DNA of 64,000 nt from Tricholomella constricta (GCA_013368375.1 JAACJP010000022.1:496001-560000); one strand, 5' to 3'; counted from the stretch's first letter, positions 22,451 to 35,208 are shown. A program made the numbers and translations. Notes: generated from the letters alone by a model not told the origin.

Positions 22451-22867
22451 ACGACGACAGTCCGAGGCAAGATAAAATTGGCCGGCGTATCACTTGACTT
22501 GAGTAAACAAATGTTTAAACTCGATCAAACAACCCATTTATTTACGGAAAACCCAGTCTGCCCAAAGTTTACGTAAGCCTTCTGGGCTTCGATTTCGGCT
22601 TCCGCCGCCCTGGGATGCTGAGGGCTTGTCTGAAATGGGAACTCCGGCGCAAAATGCGGCGATCACTGCGGCGGTAAATACGGCGGCTTGAAGTTGCCGC
22701 CATTACCGGCCATTATGTAATACACGCGTCGTCGCGTCGCCTCCACTGTCATGAGCATCGTGCGCGTATTGTCGCAACTTGAGAGCCATCTTATCCTATG
22801 TGATCTCTCTCTTGATCAAGTAGTCACATACATCCGCCTTGCAGCCTTGATTAAACGAGATATTCTA

Positions 22868-23781
22868 CTACCACAACCCATCAATCAATCTGATGAGAAG
22901 CATGCACCAGATCTTCTCCCCCCTAGCGTCGAGCAAAGCTGTGGATATACCGCTGAAGTACATATCAGCATGTCGACATCCACAACATGTTGAAGTGGCA
23001 TGCTGGGAAGGAACGAGAGGCTGTGAAGGAGCGGAGGGCTGACTAGAAATGACGGGCTGGTTTTGACTTGACAGGGTGGGCTGGACTGATACAGCAGGTA
23101 AATTTGACACAAGAAGTTGGCTTGAGGTTGAAGTCGTTGCAGACATCGAAGCAGCTTGTGCAGGGATAAAAGGACTCTGTAAAGGGGACTGTACAGATTT
23201 AGGGAACATAAAGTGGTCTTTATGACAACTGGGGCACTATGATACAAACTCGTTATGGAATAGAAGGTGTGCACTTACATGTAGAAAATAATGGCCTGGA
23301 GAAAGGCCGCCGTTGGCGAGTTTCACAGGAATGTGACACCCACACTTGGGGCATGAGTTTGGGCCATCTATCTGAGAAAGTACCATGGCAGAAGTAGTGA
23401 CAAAGGTGACGCTGGACTGGAGAGATGAGGCGACGAGTCGAACGAGCCCAGCCGGTATTTGCCGCCGAAGTGATCGCCGGAGAATATGCCGCACTGTCAG
23501 CCGGCTTTCCCAATTCCCATACTTTCTGGGGATGCTGAACCGCAAATGAACGCGAACCGGCATGTCCTGGCGCGTTAACACGCATGCGTACTTACCTCGA
23601 GTCTGCAGTGGATGGACTGCTTTTTTCTTATATTATCGATAACAAGGCTGGCAGATAACTTGTTTCCGTGAGATGTATGCAAGGAATGTGCTTCCTGGCC
23701 GACTTTATTAGTGCAAATCTCTATCTTACAATTCCCATATTGCTCAGGGGTTATGGCGACGCTTGATGAATAGTGATCCAT
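22868..23781 (-). CDS. Small GRF-like zinc-ribbon protein, hypothetical
   Basis: Three exons, 23596-23781, 23279-23371 and 22868-23236, join in frame to 215 residues, with GT-AG introns. Residues 63 onward hold C-x2-C, a short linker, a GLSPGHYF segment and C-x2-C. This resembles the GRF-type zinc finger (C..C...NxGR.FY.C) found in some nucleic-acid-binding proteins, though the Arg is His here. The C-terminal half is Ser/Gln/Pro-rich and disordered. It lies between the inverted copies A and B. Function unknown. Confidence 0.55.
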
Positions 23782-24223
23782 GCATTGAAGCTTGACCCGC
23801 GTTCAATTCTGTGCATTGGCAAAGTTTTTTGAGCCTTGGACTTCGTGTATAAATCCTGTAAATAAACAAACTACCCACAGTGCAACTAAAAGTGATTTTT
23901 TTTGGGTCAAATGCATTACTTGGATGGTTAGAGGTACTGTAAAAGACTACACTTACATGAGTGAAATTCATGTGCAAAGAGATAGAGCCTGGACTTGGAT
24001 GACACAGTAATCAATTAAATTACAATCGGGCTATCCTAACCTCAACAAGTGCAAATTTTCAAACTCTCAAGGAAAAAAGTGCGCTCGCATCGAGCTTGAA
24101 CAAGTATTTTGACGAGACATTGACAAAGAACACGACGCGTCGCACCGCTGCCTGAACTGAGCTAGTCACTTGGAGTCGCTGAGTTGCTTTCCTTTCGGGG
24201 ATTTCCGACGGCTTCTCTGTCTG
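23782..24223. other. Intergenic between divergent small genes
   Basis: About 440 bp between the starts of two oppositely oriented small genes. A shared promoter is likely. No other feature seen. Confidence 0.5.
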
Positions 24224-24773
24224 ATGGCGCTTACAAAACTTTGGGCAGACTGGGTACCCTTATTTACGATGCCGTAAAATCCGTGTACCCATCCGATGTC
24301 CGCGACACAACCTCGCGATATTTTAGCTGCTTTCTGTCGAGTCAGTCTTATGCACTTAACGGTGTGGTTCATCTCTCTTACCTCATCGTTAGATCACAAT
24401 CAGCGATTTGTTAGCTTTCGAGCCCAGAGCGTCCATCCCCGACAGAAAACGGGGCTCCCCAATCGTCTTCTTCGGGCACGCCGTACCTTTGGACGAAGGA
24501 TTACCAGTATGGGACAAGATACGCGAGATAATAGAGACGACCGTGGTCAATGACGCGTATGGATGTGAAAACACGGAAGCCATCCTCTGTATCGGTGATA
24601 ACTCCAAAAGAGATTACGGCGTCTCGGAAGCGCAGAAGGAAGCGCTAAAGAGTGTGTAACCTGAGCTTTGTTTTGAAGCTTTATGTGCTTGCTTACTTTC
24701 TCCTCTGATAGATTTGTTGGGCGAACCGCTATGGTACCTTTCTCTTCTCAAACCAAAGTGGACGGGGACATGA
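24224..24773 (+). CDS. Small orphan protein, 122 residues
   Basis: Four exons, 24224-24253, 24327-24344, 24393-24651 and 24712-24773, join with consistent phase and GT-AG introns to a 122-residue acidic, globular-looking protein. No signal peptide, membrane segment or known motif. The protein ends LLGEPLWYLSLLKPKWTGT. The exon fit argues that it is real, although exon 2 is only 18 nt. I do not recognise the family. Confidence 0.5.
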
Positions 24774-24954
24774 TTCGTTCCGGAGCAAGTTACTGTCTCT
24801 TGGTTTCAGTTACGTGAAGAGTGGCCAGGGAATACGAGTGTAGGATAAAAAAAATGTGATAGTCTGGATCGGTGCAAGAATTCGATGATACACATACGCT
24901 ACTTTTTTTCTTCTTGCTACTCACTGCCTATTACGGACAGCGACAAGCCTAGGG

Positions 24955-25441
24955 ATGCTCGAACTCCGTCGTCTTGAGAAAGCCACAGGATGCACCTGTG
25001 GAACATACGCCCTCAACCTCCAGGCCAGAACCCCATCGACACGAACTTATTCCGCGACTTATGACCTGGACCGCAACACCAACGACGCCCATGATGAGGA
25101 GATTCCAGGCGGCGCAAACGCGAACATATACTTCAATGTCGAGGTCCGGGTCTTGAAGGATGGGCAAGCATGGAAGGATTGCCTTGACACGTTGTTGAGG
25201 AGGTATGTAAGTCAGTGCAGTGCATCTCGTCTTTCTCCCTTCTCCCTTCCCCTGGCTCCCTGCCTTTTCCGCTTTGTGTCAAGTGCGTAGTGTATACTGA
25301 TCTGTGCTTTTCCATTGTTTTTCCGATTTACCCCTTCACCCTCGTGTTGTAGTGTCCTTCACGTGCAGGATCGACAAGAGCATGTTGGACGCGGATACGC
25401 GAGTGTCGATCGATCATGGAGGCCTCAAGTACATACCGTAG
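24955..25441 (+). CDS. Small orphan protein, 106 residues
   Basis: Two exons, 24955-25202 and 25369-25441, join in frame across a 166-nt GT-AG intron. The C-terminal half (containing IYFNVEVRVLKDGQAW) alternates like a beta-rich fold, followed by a helix. Upstream of the ATG there is a good acceptor-like sequence near 24935, so a further 5' exon is possible. It ends only 108 bp before the kinesin start. I do not recognise it. Confidence 0.4.
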
Positions 25442-25549
25442 TACGAACCACAGCCGCGAACACGAGGAACGGTCATGTGACTTTTGTCGCGATGCTGGTT
25501 CGCACGGTTGAACAGAACATTCGAACCACAAACTAAAATCTTTCCAGCC

Positions 25550-28500
25550 ATGGTCGTCTCCAATACTCCAGCAAAACAACCGCGACCAACGCCATTTACA
25601 CCGAAACGCCCTCTTTCATCCATCTCTTCAACATCAAGTTCAACGTCCTCAAATGCGACCACTTCATCCGATTTATCTGCACGCCTCGCTCGAACGACTC
25701 CTAGTCTACTCTCCTCGACGCACAAGAAATATAAAGCCTCTATTTCATCGGAATCTCGCACAAGAACATTCACCAAGGCGAACGTGAATAAACCTACGCT
25801 CGCTCCAGTACCTCGACCCCCATCTCGACCACGAACGCCTGGCACGCCAAATAGGAAAGGCGCTGAAAGTCCATCCTTGATGCCAGCCACCAGCGAAATG
25901 GATGTCAGCAGGGTCGATCCAGAAGAGGTGCTAGTCGATTACCAAACTGTCGAGCCAGGCGACATCTCTGGCGAGCTCGACGAGGCTTGGCTAAGAGCCG
26001 CAACTCACGACCATGGCAAGGAGGATAAGGTCATGGTATCTATCAGGTCAGTGCTCGGTATTTCACCGTAACACAACGATCGTTAACCCAAGCCCAGAAT
26101 ACGACCAACCGACGGCAACTCAGCCTGGATTCCAGTCCACTCCACCAACACCCTCAAAGTCGACCCCACCTACGCCAAATCCGCCACCACGTCCACACAG
26201 ACCTTCAACTTCGACTCGGTCCTCACCGGGACACCCAACAAGCCAATATACACCACCGTCGCGCGATCACACGTGCACGCCGCCATGGAGGGCTTCAACG
26301 CCGTCATCTTCGCATACGGGCAGACTGCCTCTGGTAAGACCTTTACTCTCAGCGGTGACGACACCGAGCCGGGTATTATCCCGCGAGCGATGAGGGACGT
26401 GTTCGGATTTATCCGGCGCACGCCTGAGCGCGAATACCTGCTGCGCTGCTCATATCTCGAGATTTATAACGAGTCGATACACGACTTGCTCGCGCCGCCG
26501 TCGAGCGCTGCGAAGAACCCCGTGCAGATCCAGGGTGGCGCAGGCAGCGAGGTGCTCCTGACGGCGCTGCGGGAGGAGGTGGTGACGAGCTTGAAGGGCG
26601 TGAAGGAGGTGTTGAGGAGGGGTGAGGGCAATCGGCGAACCGCGTGTACGGATTGGAACGATCGAAGTAGCCGGAGCCATAGTATTTTCCGCATGGTGAT
26701 CGAGAGTCGAGAACGGGGAAGCGCAGCGGAGGATGACGATGATGATGTGCCACTTCCGAGCAATGGGCGCCACACGCCCGGGACCGGCCGCAATACGCCT
26801 GGGCCGAGATCGCAGACGCCGGGGATGGGGAGGTCGCAGACCCCTGGGCCTGGTGGCCCGAGATTACAGGCTCGTGGAGGCAGAAGCGTTCAGACTTCTG
26901 TTTTGGTGAGTTTCATTCGTTTGTTTTTTCTGAGATGGTAAGAAAGCTCACGATTGCCATAGAGTCTCATTGATCTGGCTGGTTCGGAAAAGGCGACGTC
27001 AGATAAGGATAGGACGCGGGAGGGGAAATACATCAATACGAGGTACTGTACCTATTTCATTCAAAAACTCCAGAGTATCACTGATTACCCATCCGTCCAG
27101 TTTGCTCACTCTCGGCACAGTCATCGGTACCCTCGCAGACAATGCCGCCAAACACAAGACGTGCGTCTACCTTCTTATTCCCCACTAGTTTCATTTAACT
27201 GAGGACCATAACGGGCAGCGATCACGTTCCGTACCGCAACTCCAAGCTCACACGCATGCTGCAGCCCTCCCTCTCTGGGAACGCACGCATCAGCGTCATC
27301 TGCACCATCAACCCCGACCCCGGCGCAATCTCCGAGAGCTTGAGCACCCTGCAGTTCGCGAAACGTATCAAGAACGTTCAGGTGTGTCCCTCGTATGCTT
27401 TATCCCAGGCAGTGTCCCTTAATATTGATGATGATGATGAAAATCTTCCTTCCTTGCACAGCTGAATGCGCAGAAAAAGGAGATTGTGGATACGGACGCC
27501 CTCATTGAGCGGTACAGGAAAGAGATCGAGGACCTGAAGACACGGCTCGCTGAGCGCGAGGCCGAATCGCCTGTGCGCAAACGCAGGCTTTCCGCGCGTG
27601 AGGTGAGCGCTTCCTAGCATTTGTTACGTAGTGATCATTTAGTTGTTCTGACGGGGTCGATTTGCGATTTTGTAGCAAGTGGACGAGTCAAAGGCGATGA
27701 AGGACCTCAACACGCGTATCCAGCAGCTGACAAAGCTGATCCTGACAAGTCAGACGGTGGATGAGAGCAAATGCGACGAGAGCAGGCCTGGGAGCCCTGT
27801 GAAGATCGATTTCGACATGTCACCGTACCAGGTACATTCATTTTCTTATCTACTCCGCCCGGGCCGGGAGGTCACTAACGGGATCTCCTCATACGTGACA
27901 GCTCCAACAAGAGCTGCTTTCAGCGCGTCTGCAGGCCGAGTCGCAAGCGACACAGATCCTGTCGCTGGAGGCTGCGCTGGACGCGCGGCCGCCGCTGCCC
28001 ACGAGCGCGCCGGAGAATGAGAAGGACCGGTTGATACAGGAACAGAACAAGACGATCAAGGAGCTGGAGATTGTGGTGCGCGGGTACGAGGAGAACCTTG
28101 GGGAGCCGCTGCGTGCTGTAAGGGAGGATGTGGAGAAGGAGTGGAAGGAGAAATTGAGGGAGGAGGTGAAGAAGTTTGAGGAGAAGGAGAGGTGGGCGGA
28201 TGAGCTTGTTAAGCAGCTTGAGAAGGAGAAGAAGGTGGGTTTATACGCTCCTGTGCTCTCTTTCTCTTTTCGCTCAATGGGCTTTATTTGGGTTAGATGC
28301 GCTTGACGCTGGAGGAGGAGCGAAGGGCGCTCGCGGCGTTCGTGAGCAAGTTTGATTCGCTCGGGCTGGGACTCACGATGCCCTCTTCGTCTACGACCTC
28401 GAAACTCCGGCCTCCGATGCCGACCATAGGCAGTGCGTCCGCTGCGTATGCTGAGCGCCGCGCTGCTGGCCTTAACTCGATATCATCGACCGATCATATT

Positions 28501-28812
28501 GACATTCTCCCCGCGTTGACGGAGTCTCCAATCCGTATGGGCATGGACATGGACGTGGCGGGGAACGGAATCAAGCACCAGATTATGCTGGAGCAGATGC
28601 CGGAGGGGGAGTGGAGCGATGTGAGCTTTGAGCAGCATGGTGATGATGATGCGTTCGAGGTCGAATTCGAGGTACCGGAGCAGGAGAAGATGTTTGGCGT
28701 TGTTGGGCTTGGGGACGCTATGGCTGTTGGGCGCAAGGCTGCACTGTCGATGAGCCCGCCGGTACGGGCGGTCCTTGGCGATAAGGAGAATTTGGCGCCT
28801 GTGAAGGCATGA
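25550..28812 (+). CDS. Kinesin-7 (CENP-E/Kip2-like) motor protein
   Basis: Microtubule motor. Nine exons, 25550-26046, 26098-26905, 26963-27042, 27101-27160, 27219-27381, 27462-27602, 27676-27831, 27902-28234 and 28297-28812, join in frame to 917 residues. A Ser/Thr/Pro-rich N-terminal extension of about 160 residues precedes the motor, which begins at VMVSIRIRP. Motor motifs are the P-loop GQTASGKT, switch I NDRSSRSH, switch II DLAGSE, and VPYRNSKLTRMLQPSLSGN. Sequences around LEIYNESIHDLL and GNRR resemble kinesin-7. Coiled coil follows at about residues 550-730. Between switch I and switch II there is an unusual insertion of about 50 residues with an Asp run and four TPG repeats. The C-terminal tail is acidic. 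Class assignment is by motif and memory, not alignment. Confidence 0.92.
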
Positions 28813-28875
28813 GGATTGGGTGGCTGGTGGAGGATAGTACGTTAGCGCCCGTGAAGGCATGAGGACAGGGTGGAG
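28795..28875 (+). repeat. Short tandem duplication at the kinesin 3' end
   Basis: The sequence GGCGCCTGTGAAGGCATGAGG around the stop codon recurs about 50 bp downstream with one or two changes, as GCGCCCGTGAAGGCATGAGG. The first copy holds the real stop; the second lies in the 3' UTR. Confidence 0.7.
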
Positions 28876-29402
28876 GGTGTATATGTGTGACGATCAAGGG
28901 AAGGGAATACCTTCTCATCGACCTCACGCTGGACGATCGAGTGCTCGACGATCTTCAACAAATGGATGAGTCCATCATGTCTTTTTCTTAATTCTGTTCA
29001 TCTCGCTTCCTGTAGCCTATTCATTTCTATCTCCTTGTTTTCTGATCTTGTCCTAGCCTCCCTTCCTTATCTCTGAATCGTCTCGTCGGGCGTCGGATGT
29101 CCCCCCGTGCTTTGTGTCTGTACTCAATACCCCCCGTAAATGTTTTCGTCACAATTTTTCTTTTGAACTCACAGGAATTCGAGATCTTTTTCTGATCATG
29201 AATCACCATGTTCCTTTAGGACACGAGGCGCACGAAAAGAAAGGCCTTCTGACGTTCCTGTACCGTTACCTGTCAAACGTGCGTGCGTTCCAGATGTCAT
29301 ATTCGGCTCCCAAATCTCGGAGAAGACCTGCCCCCCAGTTCGTTGTGAATGTGTTAAATGAATCTGACATGCCCAGCTTGCTTGCTCGCTTGCTTGTCTG
29401 AA
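28876..29402. other. Intergenic, kinesin 3' region to inverted-repeat edge
   Basis: No supported gene. Ends where homology to the left arm begins. Confidence 0.5.
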
Positions 29403-32400
29403 GGGTGATACGGCCAATTTTATCTTGCCTCGGACTGTCGTCGTGGTCTACAGTATCGGAGATTGTGCTTCCGTCAGGGTTAGGGATAGGCGCCCGCCGC
29501 CGCCCCCCTTCTCTTTGCCTGTCTCCCCACTGCCGGGCCCCAAGCGCCCAAGCAACCTATCATTTCATCGCCTTGCTAGCTCAACGTTGTCCGCTCTATT
29601 CAATTCTACAGGTCCCCCTCGCTATCTGTGTAACTCGCCGTGCTCGCTCAACGTTGTCCGCTCTGTTCAATTCCACACGTCCCCCTCATTCAGCTCCCAA
29701 TTCCGAAGCCTTGCCCAGTTCGTGACAAGTAAAGGGTTGATAAACCCTTTCTGCCAAGCTCGCTTGTCCTAAAGAGACGATTCGCTTCAACCTTGTTTAA
29801 CAGAATTGGAAATTGCGCTTTCTTCAGGGATGAATAAGCGCCCCCCACCCCTGCCTGTCTCCCCACTGCCAGGCTCTAAGCGCCCAAGGAACCCATCGTT
29901 TCATCTGTGAAATTCGCCGTGCTAGCTCAACGTTGTCCGCTCTATACAATTCTACAGGTCCCCCTCATGTTGTTCTATTTTGATCATAATTTGACTGCCG
30001 GTATATCAAGATTGTCCGTGTCATACACGCTTCGCATGTTTACGGGGACACGGTGTGCTGGTCTTCTGCGCCGTTCACATCCGCTGCCTTTATCAACACT
30101 CGAAGCTGTAAGTTGCAAATTTGACTCGTCCTCCATACAGGAATGGCCGGTAAGCTACCTTCGTCGTCGTCACTTCAGAGCACCTTTAAGACCCGCCTGT
30201 GTCCCAGCTACCTCACTCCCGCCTCTGGTCGTTACCAATCTCCCAACCGCTCGAATTCCTCCGGTCGCCTCACTTTCACCGTCAGAGAAACAACGTGCGT
30301 TTGATTCCTCTAATCGATATCGTAAAATTTTGTTCGATGACCCGTAGGTGGCTCGTTTTACACTGATGCTTCCGACGAACTCGCCAACGACTCGCATACA
30401 CCTAATGCCATCCTGAAAGCATATGAGCGGTTCAAAAAGTAGCATTTTCTCTTTCATTGCACAAATCGGGACTCACTTCAGCTTTGCCTAGGCGTATCGA
30501 AGACTTCGACATCGAAGTGAAGATTCTTGTACGATGCACGTATATCCAGTTTTGACCAGCATCCTACAGCTTGGAAAGTTCTCGAAAGAGTGCCGTCAAT
30601 TGGGAAGATCTTACGCCCTCATCATCGCTGTTCGGGACCTTCGGGAGAAACTCAACAACATGCTGTTGGCATTTCATGGAAATGCCACCGATCTTACGCA
30701 TGGTCTGGCGTCGAAACACCTGAACGACCTCATGGCGGCGGCTGCTAGTCCTTCGATGATTTCAACTTGGTTGAGGGGTGTCGCGGATGCATTCGAACAA
30801 TTTCGCGAACGCCTCAACGAGTTCAGAGAGCATACTGTATGTGGAGTCTTCTGGCTTCTGTCCCTACCCTGCTCGTTTCTCATTCTCACTAGGAAGAAAG
30901 CGCCAAAGTCAAGAGTGTGGTTCAACGGTTCGAACGCGACCTTAAGGTTGTGCCCAGTCAACTTCTTGTAACCATGCGCCTAACTCACCAATCAATATTT
31001 TTTAAGTACCGCGCTTCTTGCTTGAAGGCATACGACGGTAAGTGGGCTGCTCCGTTGGACATTTTTGTTCGGCAACTGAAGAGAATCAGGATCCCACCAT
31101 TTCAACTACATCAACATGCGCCTTTTCATTCACGACCTCATGGATGAGATGGGCGGTGATCTTGACGAAATTCTTACTGCCTTTAATTTTTTCAACACAT
31201 ACGGTGAGTGGCCCATATCAGACGGTTTTCCTATCTGACAGGGAAAAAAGGAGTGCCTGCCATGCAGTACGAACAGAAACGCGACACCGAAAGTGTGCAC
31301 AATATGTCAACGGTAGCCACGTTCTTCTCCGCCGTTACAGCCACCACGTTACAAACGTCCGTTGCCATCCAAAACAACTCGACGCCAAGCATGCTCATAG
31401 CGCTTGCCAATACATTTTGGCTCTGTTCTTTGGTCCTCAGTATTGGTGCTGCCCTCAATGCATTGATGGCAGCTGCGTGGAGACGCACAACATAGTAAGT
31501 CAGTGAAAATACGGGCGCCGCATATACTTACTGTGAGGATCCAGCGGTACTCGAGGCCGACATATCCCGCTCTGGGTCACAATCTGGATCCATGCATCCG
31601 CTCCCGTTTTCCTTGTGGTGTCCATTGCGTGTTTCTCCGCTGGCTTGGTGTTGTTTTCGTATGGATCTCAACAGGTTCGACCTACACGATAGTGATCTGA
31701 GCGATGATTGACTTTTTTCTAGAGAGAATTCACACCGATTGTCACCTTGATTGCCACCATTGTGACTTCACTTGGATCTGTGACGGTCGCAACTTGGATT
31801 GCATATGACCGGTGGATTGCTCCATTACTCACCACCCTGCCGTTTCGCGAACTACTACAACATTTACATCCAGTCGTCAATGAGACCAAACGGACGCTCC
31901 ATTTCGGACCTGCCCGTCCTACCCTTCATCGAATGAGGTCCTCGGACTCTATTTCTGACCGTTCATCAATCTCCGTGGTATCCAGCCAGGCGTCATTCGC
32001 AATCACCGACTTCTTCTTCGGTCGTAGATTGACACGTGCAGATTCCCTTGATGAACCTCTCGATCCCGAAAGCCAGCACCATGTTGAAGCTCAAGAAACA
32101 GACCCCACAAAGTTCGACGACGAACAACAGCGTCGAGCAGCCGAGGCGCGAAGAAACTGGACGGGGAATGCTCGAGCAGTAGCAATTGAAACATGGGTCT
32201 CCAAGGAATTCTGGAAAAAGACTCCTCGAGGGAGGCCTCGGACAATGTCATCGAGTCCAGGCCCAGAGCTCAAGCCTTCCGCCGAAAGGAATATGTCCCC
32301 GGAACCTTCAGTTCCTGTGCCCGAAGGATCTGTCGGGCCAACCTACCGGGCCTTCCGTACTTCGGACGCCGGCGTAATTCAAGACCTCGAGTATTCCCCC

Positions 32401-34300
32401 GATGGACAGCTTTTGGCGACCGCAAAGTAAGTAAATGATTACCTTAGAATTGGGAGGGATTTTGACACCCATACATAGTTACGATGAGTCTCACACGCAA
32501 TCCCGAACCGTATGCTACGTTATTGAGGTGAATGTGCTCCCTATCGCCCCACAGTGCCATCTTAAGCAGGTTGTAGAACTACACACACACAATCTTCAAA
32601 CACTCGCCCAAGGAAATATGCAGGCAAATTGCATGGTAAATCGAGGCCCTCATTCCTCATTTTACCTTTAAATATGTACTCAACGACTATCGAAGGGCAC
32701 GCGACGGGACCAAACTTCTTGCCAGGCTTGATCATCAAATCGATATCCTGGATCCGGTGAGTACTTCTCCGTATCTGTCAGGAAACGCACCTAAATAGCC
32801 CCTCAATGCATAGCAATGCAAGCAGCTGTACCCCACAATCAACCGACCCCATCGAATTGAGTCTGCGGCATGGTGCAAATCAAACGGCGAAGGTCAGAAT
32901 TGCGCTTTTCTTACGAAACGAAATTTCAACTGAGGGCAAGCCGCTAGAACTCCTCTCTGTTGAAAGGAATGTTGTTTTTAAACTGGTAAGTCCCGGACGC
33001 GAATCGATGTATCGTGGCGCCCTACCTTACTTTATTGTCCTAGTCCCTCGCTGGACAAGTACGTGATCCTCGCCATCAGAGTTATATTTTGGATCTGACG
33101 GCGCTTGGCAGATTGTGGCGAAGTATTCCTTCGACAATCTTCTCCTTCGCGACGTAGCTGTGGTCCCTGGCTCCCAGCTTCTCCTTGCCATCGGCAGAGT
33201 CATGCTCCCCGACGAAGGAATGCTTCCAAACAATAGCAGAGCTGAAAAACAAATCATCTGTATGTCTCTTTCATTAGCATCGCCGATGCTTCTTCTGCTC
33301 TCACTAATTGTTGCAGTGTATGATATGAGATCAAAGAAGTATCTAAGGTGCGAACACCTCTAGATGTCGCTAGATTTCTTCACTAACGACCACTGCACAA
33401 GTCGAAATCCTTTGTTGAATGACGTCCGTCATGTCACAGTTGCGAAGAAACTCTCCACATTGGACGAAGTGACTGCTTTCGATGTCCTCCTCGGTCACAA
33501 AAACAAGGTTCGCCCAACTCTTGACAGACGTGACAGAGTTCACTGACATTTGATTCATGAAAACTACATAGCCTCCTCAGCTGTGGTCATTGTCGCCGCA
33601 CCTCATCGGACCACACGTTTTGAAGCCTAAAATCGGTGGCACACAGCTCCCAGCTGATCTCCATGGAACCGGATACTTTGCCGGCGATCAAGAGCAGATG
33701 ATTCTCTGTGTTGGACAAGGTAGGTAAACCCTCATATACTATTTGTTGCGTTCGGGGGCTTATGACATCAAGATGGTGATGTTCATATACGAGACAGAGA
33801 GCAAGGTCATGTCCAGCGTGTAAAGGCCCAGGTTGTGACAAGCAACTGGCGCTGCATCGCGTCATCTCCCCTGCAAGTCACTGGCTCAATGACTTTCGCC
33901 ACGGTTGGTGCGCATGGCCTCAAAATCTGGTCAGCCCCCTTCCCGGTCCTGCTTCCTCGTTCCAGATCCCAAGGAGCCCTTTCCATCTCCATGAGTAGCC
34001 TGCAACGACCAGTAACCATATATGAAGAAGTAACTACTCCAAGGGAGCCGTCAGCGAACGAGGGCCTGGGGCCATCCATCAGCGGTGGATATCTGTCGAC
34101 TTCCGCTTGACATGACGCGCTATGCCAGAATGAAGGTAGTAGCTCAGAATGGACGCGTTGTATCATCTCAATTATATGTACAATGAGATCGACTCTGCGA
34201 TATGCGAGTATGGACTGAGATGATGAAAAGTGCGCATCTGGAAAGTCTGTCTGATTATAAACATCCGGTAATTGAGAGCCTGATTATGATGATGTACAAT
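29403..34300 (+). repeat. Right arm of large inverted duplication
   Basis: Counterpart of 17760-22492. It carries the promoter modules at about 29.5-29.96 kb and intact copy B. It has a 54-bp insertion in the first intron of copy B relative to A. Confidence 0.85.
30143..34110 (+). CDS. Copy B: multi-membrane-span protein with C-terminal beta-propeller, intact
   Basis: Twenty-one exons, from a 7-nt first exon (30143-30149) to 33773-34110, join with consistent phase throughout to 913 residues. The N-terminal ~190 residues are helical (a long LGKFSKECRQLGRSYA... segment). Around 31251-31494 is TM1-TM2 (STVATFFSAVTATTL and an ANTFWLCSLVLS segment), in 31545-31674 TM3 (after LPLWVTIWI-type motif, here IPLWVTIWI), and at the start of 31723-32426 TM4. 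A Ser/Pro-rich linker follows. From DLEYSPDG onward there are short propeller-like blades (ARDGTKLLARLDH, DGDVHIRDRE, TFATVGAHGLKIW). WD40-type propellers usually bind proteins, and most of this protein is expected in the cytosol. No catalytic motif is seen. I know of no characterised family to place it in. Confidence 0.8.
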
Positions 34301-35208
34301 CACACTGACTCACGGCTATCCAGAAGTGCTCTACAGGTGGCGGTGCTAAGTTTTGTACATCTATGGGCTTAGAGTCCGTCTGCTTTTGAACGTTTCAATG
34401 CGCCAGGCGTTAGGAAAGCGTTAGGAGCTTTCAGCAGGCTCAAGGTACCTCAAATGAATCTCGAGAAGACGACGGCCTGGCGGATAGGGTGTATGGGACC
34501 TCAGTAAGTAATTCCAATTCTCGATAATTGGCAAGAGGCAGTGGTGAAGGCATGAGGACTGCGTTCTCGTTAAGCCGAATTGTTGATATACGGCGAGTCT
34601 AGATGTGTTGCGAGCCTGGCATGGTGCCGCCTGGATGCGGCTTGTGCAGAGATTCAAAGTGGAGGCAATTTGAATCGCTCGATTAGACTTTGCTATGGAT
34701 ATCAAGGTCAACGGTTCCGAACCTATAAATGGGTCCATACCTATTGCTCTAACGATTTTCTCCCCTTCGTATAATATGTAGGGCACAGGCCAGGCGTTTG
34801 GCAGCTGTCAAGGATCAAGATGTGATATTGTTGTATTCGGTTCCCAAATTCTGCCGCGAGGTACCCTCTTTTGGCAGATTCAGACATGACCGAGAAGTCT
34901 AATGAATTTAGCACGGTTCCCCTCCTCTGGAATTGGCATCATCCCTGCGGCGACCTTCCGGCGATAGGTGTTTGCGGCTTGATTCAGCGATAACTTAAAC
35001 TTCGATCGAGTGCAACGTTCACCCCTCATGTTGTACACATTCTATCTTGCAAAGCTAACCCTGTGAGACGGCACCATTCCTCATGTCCACGACGATTGTA
35101 TCCGTTGACAGGGTGAACTTCCTGGCATTTCACATTTCGTGCGTTTTTCATTTTCTAGGTTTATAAGTAACTCTGCATTGGCTGAAAGCCTTATCTTCAT
35201 CTGCACCT
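34301..35208. other. Intergenic, presumed promoter of copy C
   Basis: No supported gene. Open frames on both strands lack motifs. Contains a short match to the kinesin 3' GAAGGCATGAGGA segment at about 34547. Confidence 0.5.

Larger units (their letters stand above)
17760..22492 (-). repeat. Left arm of large inverted duplication
   Basis: Reverse complement of about 29403-34300. Homology starts at the inner edge (22492 against 29403, at a shared GTGATACG...GCCAATTTTATC segment), covers the promoter modules and the whole of copy A or B, and fades beyond the 3' ends near 17.8 and 34.3 kb. Protein-level identity is roughly 85-90 percent by eye. Limits are approximate. Confidence 0.85.

Noticed and set aside
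32806..33066. Apparent frameshift in copy B at the stretch after the IESAAW motif
   Set aside because: A 55-nt GT-AG intron (32893-32947) restores frame, and equivalent introns fit copies A and C, so B is intact there.
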